A DNA stretch of 41,164 nt from positions 1-41,164 of the IMG/VR virus record IMGVR_UViG_3300025133_000253. One strand, written 5' to 3'. The position numbers and the translations under genes are program-made. The notes beneath the pieces were generated by a model. It was not told where the DNA came from, did no database searches, and saw nothing but the letters and a program-made list of their open reading frames with translations. This stretch comes from a virus. Positions 24,481 to 32,108 of this stretch are shown here, one piece after another (the first letter of the stretch is position 1; every line of letters begins with the position of its first letter).

Positions 24481-24648
24481 TTAACTTACTCTTCTTTGTA
24501 TTAGAAGTGGACATTCTAGATCATGTCTAGCTTTCTGAGTATGTAGTATATTAATATCATACTGTAACTCTTTAATCACCTTATTCTTTTGTAAGGCATT
24601 AATGATTGCTATGATTAGAATTAATCCTATAAACATATTGTAGATCAT
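24481..24648 (-). CDS. Small membrane protein with charged tail, 55 aa (short gene)
   Basis: This short gene reads from the ATG at 24648 to the TAA at 24481. AAGGAG precedes the start. Residues 5-19 are strongly hydrophobic (MFIGLILIIAIINAL), giving one membrane helix. A charged helical tail follows (QKNKVIKELQYDINILHTQK). This topology suits a spanin- or holin-accessory-like protein, or an anchor, but I recognise no homologue. It follows the 25-aa membrane peptide gene by 13 bases. Confidence 0.65.
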   Translation of the reverse strand: MIYNMFIGLILIIAIINALQKNKVIKELQYDINILHTQKARHDLECPLLIQRRVS

Positions 24649-24661
24649 GTTCCGTTTCTCC

Positions 24662-24739
24662 TTAACTATTTAAAAGACAATAATCAAATATTAAGAATAT
24701 TGCTAAACAGATGACTATTATTATCCAAGATTCTAACAT
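24662..24739 (-). CDS. 25-aa single-pass membrane peptide (short gene)
   Basis: The gene runs from the ATG at 24739 to the TAA at 24662. AAAGGAG is seven bases upstream. The peptide is almost entirely hydrophobic (SWIIIVICLAIFLIFDYCLL). The strong ribosome-binding site and the similar gene directly after it support reality. Function unknown; membrane action is likely. Confidence 0.5.
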   Translation of the reverse strand: MLESWIIIVICLAIFLIFDYCLLNS

Positions 24740-25299
24740 TGTTAGTTCTCCTTTATTAAATCTTTGGTTATAGTCCTTTCAAGACTTGGTGATTGTAATC
24801 ACTATAAAACATATGAACTGATGCATAACGACGTACTTGCAATAGTGAAGCTCTCCTAATGGGTTGGAAGCCCGAGCCCTTGTTGCTTTCCTCATCAAGA
24901 TAGGATCCTGAATAAGTTATAACACCAGTCAAATGAGTGCAGACTCTTTACATGATGTAAACCACTGCGAGATTATAGAATCACAGTTCTATAACAACAT
25001 ATTACCCATTGGTCATCTTTTTAGTGACTGTAATCACCTAATAAGACTAACGGACATTCGCAAGAATGTATCAAATATCTATCTGATCATGACCACGTGA
25101 AGGTTGGGCTGTCATGCCATGTTTTGATTCTAAATGTATAAATTACCACTCTTTACCTGTTGTAGTGGAACGATTTTTTACATTACACAGTTCGGTAGGA
25201 GTTAATATATATATAGTATAAAGTAGTACAGTGTATTGGGGGAAGTATTACTACCTCCCCCTCAGGGCTGTCTCTCCCATTTATTGGTCTAAAGCCGCA
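24740..25299 (-). ncRNA. Long structured gene-free region (candidate large non-coding RNA)
   Basis: 560 bases without a credible gene. Visible structure includes a long-range pairing of GGTGATT with AATCACC, about 24789 with 25037. It encloses AATGGGT/ACCCATT, a TTTACAT/ATGTAAA palindrome near 24950 and a perfect hairpin TTATAGAA-tcacag-TTCTATAA (24973-24994). Outside it lie ACATTC-GCAA-GAATGT (25054-25069, a GNRA tetraloop), CCACT/AGTGG near 25150 and the strong hairpin at 25238-25261. Length and ornate layout resemble large phage non-coding RNAs such as ROOL or GOLLD, but I cannot match a family. It could alternatively hold a replication origin. Strand is assumed from the flanking genes. 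Confidence 0.4.
25238..25261 (-). terminator. Strong hairpin after the first leftward gene
   Basis: GGGGGAAGTA/TACCTCCCCC (25238-25247 with 25252-25261) forms a ten-pair stem with one A-C mismatch, read on the plus strand, and a four-base loop. It lies 39 bases past the stop of the 113-aa gene. It is a likely terminator or 3' processing hairpin, although no T-run follows on the minus strand. Confidence 0.6.
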
Positions 25300-25641
25300 T
25301 TATAGCTTGATTTCCTTAGATGTTTCAGCAAGAAATTCGCCACCATTTTCAATGATGACCTGCATAGCTTCAGGAGTTGTAACAGTGACTTCCTTCTTCT
25401 GCTTTGTTCTGCAGAGGTAGGCTGGTACTTCTATGACTTTTGCTTCGCCACTCATACCAGTTGCAAGTCCAGTAATAATCTGTACAGCTTCATCAACATC
25501 AGCTTCAGCTACTTTACCTAAGAATAGGCGTTTAGCTACAGTTTGTTCACCAGCGGTTAGAACGTTACCTACACTTTTCAGTGCATCAGCATCAAGCCAA
25601 CGATCACGTTCACGCTTAGGTCTACCTATTTGTATTCCCAT
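25300..25641 (-). CDS. Hypothetical 113-aa protein, first gene of the leftward unit
   Basis: The product starts MGIQIGRPKRERDRW and is then helical to about residue 60. A beta-rich C-terminal part follows (KVIEVPAYLCRTKQKKEVTV). The basic N-terminus may bind nucleic acid. GGAGA is seven bases before the ATG. It is the first leftward gene next to the divergent control region, so it should be made early, and a strong hairpin closes it. It is somewhat richer in G and C than its neighbours. I do not recognise a family; a regulator is possible. Confidence 0.65.
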   Translation of the reverse strand: MGIQIGRPKRERDRWLDADALKSVGNVLTAGEQTVAKRLFLGKVAEADVDEAVQIITGLATGMSGEAKVIEVPAYLCRTKQKKEVTVTTPEAMQVIIENGGEFLAETSKEIKL

Positions 25642-26056
25642 TAATGTTCTCCATATTTATTCAAAAAGAATTAAATAATTCAAAATGAAAAATAACGTAA
25701 TCACGATAGTGAAAATCCCACGTTAGGGGGTAGGGTCTATATAAAAGACCACACATCAAAATGCCACAATTTTTAAAACTTTTGTTAAATCATATATTTT
25801 TTATATATTCGCTACCGCAGATTCAAAGAATATCAGCCTTTTAGTCCCCTTGCAATAGTTCTACTACGAGGTTCAGAAGTCGGGTTGTAGGTTATCAACA
25901 TAGTTAACTGAGTTGTCCCCGATACTGCAGAAAACTGCTGAAATATAAGTCTTAAGTATGGGAGAAATAACTGGCTTTAGACGAAATTTTCAGTTAAAAT
26001 TAATTTCTCAGGGGAAAAGTATATCCATTTGTATAATTTTATATGTAGTTTATAGC
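25642..26056. promoter_or_regulatory. Divergent control region between the two transcription units
   Basis: This stretch of about 415 bases separates the leftward unit from the rightward unit and holds no convincing gene. It contains small inverted repeats: GGTCT/AGACC (25734-25750), TCAC/GTGA near 25701-25712 and AACGT/ACGTT around 25694-25725. An AT-rich tract lies at 25771-25810. The sequence AAATGAAAAATAACG (25683-25697) recurs exactly at 10103-10117 in the other major leader. Promoters for both directions are expected here. A replication origin is another possibility. Confidence 0.55.
25782..25809 (+). promoter_or_regulatory. Possible sigma70-type promoter, rightward
   Basis: TTGTTA (25782-25787) and TATATT (25804-25809) are separated by 16 bases in an AT-rich tract ahead of the rightward genes. 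The match is moderate and AT-rich DNA gives false positives. Confidence 0.35.
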
Positions 26057-26260
26057 ATGAAGATATATCACCTTACGATAGGCATTAATGAAGAAATGGA
26101 AGAAGTTGAATTCATCCAGGAAGAGCAATATCATGTAGATCCTAGAGAAGAAGTTCCTGATCCTGTAGTAACAGCAGAAGCAGCAGCAGAAGATGACGAT
26201 TTTCATCAATGGATTAAAAAGCTTATACATAATAGATTTAATATCATAGGACGTGCTTGA
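26057..26260 (+). CDS. Hypothetical acidic 67-aa protein
   Basis: The preferred start at 26057 gives MKIYHLTIGINEEMEEVEFI, then an acidic Ala-rich linker and a basic C-terminal helix (FHQWIKKLIHNRFNIIGRA). The frame is open upstream to an ATG at 25958, but those 33 extra residues look untranslated. Neither start has a good ribosome-binding site. TATAAT at 26032-26037 lies just upstream of 26057. It could be a small regulator or assembly factor. Confidence 0.45.
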   Translation: MKIYHLTIGINEEMEEVEFIQEEQYHVDPREEVPDPVVTAEAAAEDDDFHQWIKKLIHNRFNIIGRA

Positions 26261-26268
26261 ATTATTAC

Positions 26269-26284
26269 GCCCCCTGGCGGGGGC
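26269..26284 (+). terminator. GC-rich hairpin before the terminase small-subunit gene
   Basis: GCCCCC-TGGC-GGGGGC forms a perfect six-pair stem with a four-base loop, between the 67-aa gene and the start codon at 26291. No T-run follows. It is an attenuator or RNA-processing site and may affect the weak ribosome-binding region of the next gene. Confidence 0.5.
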
Positions 26285-26290
26285 TGTATT

Positions 26291-27022
26291 ATGAGACATT
26301 ACAAAGTAAATAAGATAAGTCACACAGTATTTGAGTCTATGGATGAAGTCCCTTCAAGTGTGGACGTTGTACCCGATTGGCGTGTCTCTCATATTGGTGA
26401 TTGGGTACAGGCTGATGATGGCTGCGTAATCCAGGTATTAAGAAAGGGTAAAATGATTCGGAACAAGGGCAAGGATCGTATACGCAGCTATATCGGCACA
26501 TGTACAGGAACATTTGTATGTATACCACGTACTAAGATGGATACATCCAGGAGAAGGAATATTTACTCAATTGGTGGGGAAATGTCTGCAGATGAGCGAG
26601 TCTCTTCCCGAACTACGCTCTCGAAACACGAGGTATTGTTTGTACAGTACCTTTCCTCAGGACTCGCAGCCCAAGACGCATATCTAAGGGCATTCCCTAC
26701 CAATAATCCCCACTATGCTAATACCAAATCATCTAATCTTATAAAAACAGAAAGGGTAATAAAAGCTATGAAGAAAGAATTGGAACCAATTATAGAGGAA
26801 TTGGGAATAAGCCCAAAGTATGTACTTGACAGGATAAAGTCAGAAGCTGATGGTAGTGAAAAGGCAGATACACGTCTTAAGGCATTATTCAAGCTTTCTG
26901 ATATCCTGGATCTGGAAGATAAGTCCAGTACTAAGATAACACAGGTAACGGGAGCTTTGTTTGAAGGTTTCAGCAATGATCAGTTAGAAGCCGTAGAGCG
27001 TCCAAAGGAGTTAGAGGCATGA
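26291..27022 (+). CDS. terS: Terminase small subunit
   Basis: 243 residues. The central part (about 110-205) has LSKHEVLFVQYLSSGLAAQD followed by an AYLRAFP segment and an NTKSSNLIKTERVIKAMKK helix. This is the helix-turn-helix layout of phage small terminases that recognise the packaging site. A helical ADTRLKALFKLSDIL oligomerisation region follows. The N-terminal 105 residues are an unusual beta-rich, basic extension. The gene precedes the large terminase, separated only by a small membrane protein gene. Its stop overlaps the start of that gene (ATGA). No clear Shine-Dalgarno; a GC-rich hairpin lies just upstream. Confidence 0.8.
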   Translation: MRHYKVNKISHTVFESMDEVPSSVDVVPDWRVSHIGDWVQADDGCVIQVLRKGKMIRNKGKDRIRSYIGTCTGTFVCIPRTKMDTSRRRNIYSIGGEMSADERVSSRTTLSKHEVLFVQYLSSGLAAQDAYLRAFPTNNPHYANTKSSNLIKTERVIKAMKKELEPIIEELGISPKYVLDRIKSEADGSEKADTRLKALFKLSDILDLEDKSSTKITQVTGALFEGFSNDQLEAVERPKELEA

Positions 27023-27171
27023 GGTATTGGCTACAATCATTAGCTGAGAATGGATTCGATGTATTCCATGCAGTATATGTACCTATATTACTTATAATAT
27101 ACCATTACTTACTTAGGTGGTATTTAAACATAAAGTTCGATGAAATAAAGAATAAGATAGATAAGTTATAG
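27019..27171 (+). CDS. Small membrane protein between terminase genes, 50 aa (holin candidate)
   Basis: This short gene starts at the ATG 27019 (ATGA overlap with the small terminase) and stops at 27171. The product has one membrane helix (AVYVPILLIIYHYLLRWYL, residues 18-36) and a charged tail (FDEIKNKIDKL). T7-like phages place a small class II holin beside the small terminase, so a holin is a fair guess. No homologue recognised. Confidence 0.6.
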   Translation: MRYWLQSLAENGFDVFHAVYVPILLIIYHYLLRWYLNIKFDEIKNKIDKL

Positions 27172-27174
27172 TTT

Positions 27175-27204
27175 TTGCTTTGTAATTGTCTTTTTTCGTA
27201 TAAT
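27175..27204 (+). promoter_or_regulatory. Possible promoter before the large terminase
   Basis: TTGCTT (27175-27180), an 18-base spacer and a perfect TATAAT (27199-27204) precede the ATG at 27217. The start point would be only a few bases from the ATG, leaving AAGG (27205-27208) as the sole ribosome-binding site, so it may be a chance match. Confidence 0.3.
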
Positions 27205-27216
27205 AAGGTACGATAA

Positions 27217-28773
27217 ATGGCTAATATTAATACAAAAAATGTATCAAAGGCCGAAGAACAGCTAGAATTAGCTAGAAAAGACCTTGTAGCTTTTGGTAAA
27301 TTGTTTCTTCCAGATGATTTTATGCGATCTGAGACTCCATTCTTCCATTATGAAGTTACAGATGCTCTTATGGATAATCAATACAGGCAATTAGCCATTA
27401 TTTTACCAAGGGGTCATGGTAAGACAGTATTAACTAAGTGTAATATAATGCATGACTTCTGTTTCGCAAGAGATCCGCTATTTTATGGCTGGGTAGCGGC
27501 TTCATCAAAGATATCTGTACCCAATCTTGATTATATTAAGTATCATATTGAATATAATGATAAGGTTAGGTATTATTTTGGGGACTTAAAAGGAAGGAAA
27601 TGGACTGAAGATGACATCGAACTCTCAAATGGATGTAAACTTATCTCTAAATCTAACTTATCAGGCATTCGTGGAGGTGCTAAACTGCATAAAAGATACG
27701 ATCTTATTGTCCTGGATGATTTTGAAGATGAGAATAACACTATCACCCCCGAATCCAGAGCGAAGATCTCGAATCTTGTCACGGCTGTGGTCTTTCCAGC
27801 TCTGGAGCCTGCAGACGGCAGGCTTAGAATTAATGGAACACCTGTACACTTTGATTCATTTATACAAAATATCCTTGTTGGGCACGACAAAGCCAAAAAG
27901 GAAAAAGACGCATTCAGCTGGAAAGTGATTACTTATAAAGCTATTATGGATGATGGTACGCCATTGTGGCCTAGTTGGTTTGGACACAAGGAAATGGAGC
28001 GTAAGAAGAAATTTTATGCAGACTCTGGTCAGCCTCAGAAGTTCTATCAGGAATACATGATGGAGGTTCAAAGTGCAGATAATTCTATCTTTACCAGAGA
28101 ACATATCAAATATTGGGAAGGAAGCTTTACCCACGACGTCGAGACGGGATTGTCTTTCATTACCCCCAATGGGCAGGATACTCAACCCTGTAATGTCTTC
28201 TGCGGGGTTGATCCTGCCACCGACAGTCAAAGAAGGGACAGTGACTATTCTGTTCTTATAGTTGTGGCAGTCACTCCAGAAAATAACATATATGTCCTTG
28301 ATTACACAAGGAAGAGATCAATTCCTGTGATATCTATATTGGGTCAGGAGAAGAAAGGTATAGTAGATTATATGTTTGATTATGCCAAGATATATCATCC
28401 ATCTTTGTTTACTGTAGAAGATACCAGTATGAGTAAACCTATATTCCAGGCATTACAGTCAGAAATGCGTAGGAGAAATGATTTTAGTGTAGGATATAAG
28501 GCAGAAAAGCCTGGCACCAGGATGAGTAAGCGTGACAGGATCCAGGAGGTACTTGCACAGAGATTTGCCATAGGTCAGATCCATTTAAAGAAGGAGATGT
28601 ATGATCTTCACAGGGAGATTATAACATTTGGCCCTCGTATGGCACATGATGATACTATTGATGCATTAGCATATGCTTGTAAGTTTGCACATCCACCTAT
28701 GAATTCTAAGAAGGATAAGGCTGGAGACTGGTATAAGCGTAAGCCTAAGGTAAAAGACTGGGTGGTAGCATAG
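27217..28773 (+). CDS. terL: Terminase large subunit
   Basis: 518 residues, the usual size. The ATPase motor has Walker A IILPRGHGKTVL (61-72) and Walker B YDLIVLDDFED (161-171). The nuclease has CGVDPATDSQRRDSD (Asp332), TVEDTSMSK (Glu401) and MAHDDTIDALAYA (Asp478/479), the three acidic sites of the RNase H-like domain. It drives DNA into the procapsid and cuts the concatemer, working with the small subunit upstream and the portal downstream. The middle of the gene is clearly richer in G and C than most of the window. Confidence 0.96.
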   Translation: MANINTKNVSKAEEQLELARKDLVAFGKLFLPDDFMRSETPFFHYEVTDALMDNQYRQLAIILPRGHGKTVLTKCNIMHDFCFARDPLFYGWVAASSKISVPNLDYIKYHIEYNDKVRYYFGDLKGRKWTEDDIELSNGCKLISKSNLSGIRGGAKLHKRYDLIVLDDFEDENNTITPESRAKISNLVTAVVFPALEPADGRLRINGTPVHFDSFIQNILVGHDKAKKEKDAFSWKVITYKAIMDDGTPLWPSWFGHKEMERKKKFYADSGQPQKFYQEYMMEVQSADNSIFTREHIKYWEGSFTHDVETGLSFITPNGQDTQPCNVFCGVDPATDSQRRDSDYSVLIVVAVTPENNIYVLDYTRKRSIPVISILGQEKKGIVDYMFDYAKIYHPSLFTVEDTSMSKPIFQALQSEMRRRNDFSVGYKAEKPGTRMSKRDRIQEVLAQRFAIGQIHLKKEMYDLHREIITFGPRMAHDDTIDALAYACKFAHPPMNSKKDKAGDWYKRKPKVKDWVVA

Positions 28774-28810
28774 TGGCAACTAAAGAATTTTTAAAAAAGG
28801 TACATAAATA

Positions 28811-31111
28811 ATGGCTAAAAAGAAAAAAGCCGAAATGATTCGGCAGTTATTTAACTATACTAACAATTATACAAGAGAGCAATGGCAGAATGTGAATCAG
28901 GAAGGATATGATTTTGCACATGATGAACAGCTTAAGGAAACAGAAGTTGCTTCTCTTCGTGAACAGGGTATGCCAACATTCACAATTAACAGGATACTAC
29001 CTGTAGTGGAAATGTTGAATTACTATGCAACTGCTAATAACCCAAGATGGCAGGCTGTTGGTGTAGAAGGCAGTGATACAGACGTAGCTGCAGTCTTTAG
29101 TGATATAGCAGATTATATCTGGGGTAAGTCAGATGGAGATACTCTTTATTCTAATGCTGTAAATGATTCTATAACTAAAAGTCTTGGTTATCTGATGGTA
29201 GAGATAGATAAGGATGCTGATAACGGGATGGGTGAAGTTAAGATCGGGCAGCCTGAACCGTTTGATATATATGTTGATGAGAAGTCAAGAGATATTATGT
29301 TCAGGGATGCATCATATATTATGATAAGGAAAGTCTTGCCTAAGAGTCATCTGGTCAAACTATTTCCAGAACATAAACGAAAGATTGATAAATCAAGTAG
29401 TGATGAGAATGCAAACTTTTCCTATACAAGAAGACCTATAGGAACAGGCGATCAGAAAACCTTTCTGTATGATGATGATACAATGGATGATATGGGTATT
29501 ACTGCTGAGGGTGAACAGGAACCACTGGTAGAGTTCTTTGAAGTATATGAAAAGATTAAAATCGCATATATGAATGTTTTTTATCGTGTACCGCCAAGTC
29601 CTGAAGAACTTCAGGCTATTCAACAGCAGGTTCAGGTAAGGATGAAAGAGATGCAGTCTGAGATGGAAGTTCAACTCATGGAACAACAGCAGCAGATGGA
29701 ACAGGCTGTGGCTGAAGGTAAGATGATTCCCGAGAGATATGAACTTGAGATGCAGAAAGCTCAGGATATGATGCAACAGCAATTACAGGTTGCCGAGCAG
29801 GAATATATGAGTGAATTACAGGCAGCTCAGTCCAAGATTGAGAATAAAGTTATCTCTGAAAAAGAATATAAAGTGCTTTTGAAAGATAAAACATTTGCAG
29901 TTAACATAGTTGATGCTGTAAAATTTTATGGTGTCAGGATACGTCAATGTTGTATTGCTGGCGATCAATTACTTTATGAATACATTCTTCCAGAGAATGT
30001 GACAGAGTACCCCATTGTTCCCTTTCACTACAAATGGACTGGGACTCCATTTCCGATTTCTGCCGTAAGCCCGCTGATAGGTAAACAGAAAGAGATCAAT
30101 AAGTCACATCAGATCATGGTGCACAATGCATCGCTAGGCAGCAGCTTACGGTGGATGTTTGAAGAAGGTAGTATTGATGCAGAAATGTGGGAGAAATATT
30201 CAGCCGCACCAGGAGCATTACTTCCTGTAAGACCTGGAGCAGAAAGACCAACTCCTGTAATGCCTGCTCCCCTATCTAACGCTTTCTTTACTATAGTTCA
30301 GGAAGGTAAATCAGATATGGAATACCTTGCTGGTATTTATTCTTCTATGCAGGGTGATACTCAACAACAGCATGAAACATTTCGTGGTATGCTTGCTTTG
30401 GATGAGTATGGTACCAGGCGTGTAAAACAATGGATGAAGAATTCAATAGAACCTGCATTAAAACAACTAGGTACTGTTGTTATGCAGTATTCACAAGCTA
30501 TTTATAGTGCAAATAAAAGATTCAGGATAGTTCAGCCTTCTGCTTTGCAGGAAGATCGTGAAGTAGAGATCAATATCCCAATATTCAATGATATGGGAGA
30601 AGCTATTAGTAAATCAATGGATTATTCTGCTGCTAAGTTTGATGTAAGGATTATATCTGGATCCACTCTTCCAATTAATCGCTGGGCATACCTGGCAGAA
30701 TTAAAAGAGTTATTACAACTTGGAGTAGTAGATGATCTTGCTGTATTAGCTGAAACAGATATTAAGAAGAAAGATCTTATTGCCAAGAGAAAGAGTTTAT
30801 ATTCTCAATTACAAGGACAACTGCAACAGCTTCAGGAAGCCATGAAAGACAAGGAAGGCACTATTGAAACTCTAGAAAGGCAACTTGTCCAGGCTGGTAT
30901 TAAAGGCAAGGTTATGCAGGCTGAGATGGAAATCACCAAACAGAAGGAACAAGTCAAGGGTGATACCCAAGATGCATACAGGCAGACTGAAGCAGAACAG
31001 AAGCTTTTACAGAATGTAATGGGCAATGAAGCAGCAACTAAAAAGAAAGAAATGCAATTAGAGATACAAAAGGCTAGAAATCAATTGCAAAGTAATAATA
31101 AAAATTCGTAA
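28811..31111 (+). CDS. Portal protein
   Basis: 766 residues, in the P22/podovirus portal size range. The body has the MPTFTINRILPVVEMLNYY start, a DIYVDEKSRD segment and SAVSPLIGKQKEINKSHQIM (around 415-435). It sits directly after the large terminase. Residues 265-345 are an inserted Gln/Glu/Met-rich coiled coil (QQQVQVRMKEMQSE) and the last 110 residues are another coiled coil, probably the barrel. Twelve copies should form the DNA gate. AAGG lies before the ATG. Confidence 0.92.
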   Translation: MAKKKKAEMIRQLFNYTNNYTREQWQNVNQEGYDFAHDEQLKETEVASLREQGMPTFTINRILPVVEMLNYYATANNPRWQAVGVEGSDTDVAAVFSDIADYIWGKSDGDTLYSNAVNDSITKSLGYLMVEIDKDADNGMGEVKIGQPEPFDIYVDEKSRDIMFRDASYIMIRKVLPKSHLVKLFPEHKRKIDKSSSDENANFSYTRRPIGTGDQKTFLYDDDTMDDMGITAEGEQEPLVEFFEVYEKIKIAYMNVFYRVPPSPEELQAIQQQVQVRMKEMQSEMEVQLMEQQQQMEQAVAEGKMIPERYELEMQKAQDMMQQQLQVAEQEYMSELQAAQSKIENKVISEKEYKVLLKDKTFAVNIVDAVKFYGVRIRQCCIAGDQLLYEYILPENVTEYPIVPFHYKWTGTPFPISAVSPLIGKQKEINKSHQIMVHNASLGSSLRWMFEEGSIDAEMWEKYSAAPGALLPVRPGAERPTPVMPAPLSNAFFTIVQEGKSDMEYLAGIYSSMQGDTQQQHETFRGMLALDEYGTRRVKQWMKNSIEPALKQLGTVVMQYSQAIYSANKRFRIVQPSALQEDREVEINIPIFNDMGEAISKSMDYSAAKFDVRIISGSTLPINRWAYLAELKELLQLGVVDDLAVLAETDIKKKDLIAKRKSLYSQLQGQLQQLQEAMKDKEGTIETLERQLVQAGIKGKVMQAEMEITKQKEQVKGDTQDAYRQTEAEQKLLQNVMGNEAATKKKEMQLEIQKARNQLQSNNKNS

Positions 31112-31146
31112 AATTATTCAACAGTATAACTAAAAAGAGGTAAACA

Positions 31147-32061
31147 ATGGACGAATTAGTTCAACAATCAGTAAGTAACCCAGAGCAGGTTTCTGAAGAT
31201 CAATCTATTGATCGTACAGAACAAGCAGTCTTTGGCTCTTCTGAAGCATCTTTTTTTGACGCTCTAGAGAATGAAGTAAACGGAGCAGTACAAGAAACCA
31301 CTGAGGCAACCCAACCCCAAAATAGCGATCCCGAACAGGTAACTCGCACCCAAGAAAGTGTTGGCTCCAATAGTGTGGACTGGGACAATGACGGTAATCC
31401 TTACAAGAAACGATATGCAGACAGCAGTCGTGAAGCCGTCAAGCTCGCTGAACAGTACAAGAGTGTAGAACCTTTTGTTCCTGTTCTTGAAGCAATGAAA
31501 AACGATAGCGGGCTGGTAGAGCATGTCCGAGACTATCTGGTAAATGGCGGGCAACCGTCAAAGAGCATCCAATCATCCCTTGGTCTGGATGAGGATTTTA
31601 TGTACAATGAGCAGGAGGCGATGTCTGATCCAGATTCGGATAGTGCAAAGCTGATGAATGCTCATGTTGATAAAATTGTCCAGCAGAGGGTAGGTGGTAT
31701 GATGCAGCGTGAAAAGGAACGTGCTTCTCAACAGGCAGTTGAAAGAAAGCGTTTAGATGAAGAAACTAAATTCCGTAAGGAATCTGGTATGTCCGATGAT
31801 GAATACATGCAAATGGTGGATTGGGCAAAAACACATACTCTTACTCTAGATGATATCAATTACCTGAAGAATAAGCAGAAAGTTGCTTCTAATGTTGCTG
31901 ATGCTACTAAGAAAGATATGCTTGGTCAGATGAAAAATGTCAGGAACATGCCGTCTACAGTCAGCGGAGCAAACAGTCACGCTCAAGAGAAAAGTTCAGA
32001 AAATTCTGTCTTTGATGCTCTCTTGGGTACTGACGGTGAATTAGACAACCTGTTCGGATAG
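31147..32061 (+). CDS. Capsid scaffolding protein
   Basis: 304 residues, very acidic and Ser/Gln-rich in the first 90, then helical with a coiled coil (MMQREKERASQQAVERKRLD). It ends in FDALLGTDGELDNLFG. Position between portal and capsid protein, acidity, low complexity and helical C-terminus are standard for phage scaffolds. AGAGG precedes the ATG. Its first half is clearly richer in G and C than the surroundings. No protease motif seen. Confidence 0.85.
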   Translation: MDELVQQSVSNPEQVSEDQSIDRTEQAVFGSSEASFFDALENEVNGAVQETTEATQPQNSDPEQVTRTQESVGSNSVDWDNDGNPYKKRYADSSREAVKLAEQYKSVEPFVPVLEAMKNDSGLVEHVRDYLVNGGQPSKSIQSSLGLDEDFMYNEQEAMSDPDSDSAKLMNAHVDKIVQQRVGGMMQREKERASQQAVERKRLDEETKFRKESGMSDDEYMQMVDWAKTHTLTLDDINYLKNKQKVASNVADATKKDMLGQMKNVRNMPSTVSGANSHAQEKSSENSVFDALLGTDGELDNLFG

Positions 32062-32108
32062 ACTAAATTTTATGTCGTCTGTCTGAACTTTAAATAAAGG
32101 AGTTCGTA

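Noticed and set aside
25958-26056. Longer start for the acidic 67-aa protein
   Set aside because: The extra residues look untranslated and no ribosome-binding site precedes ATG 25958.
28773-28811. Twelve-residue peptide GTG...TAA between terminase and portal
   Set aside because: It overlaps the terminase stop and looks peptide-like (ATKEFLKKVHK), but it is too short and has no ribosome-binding site.
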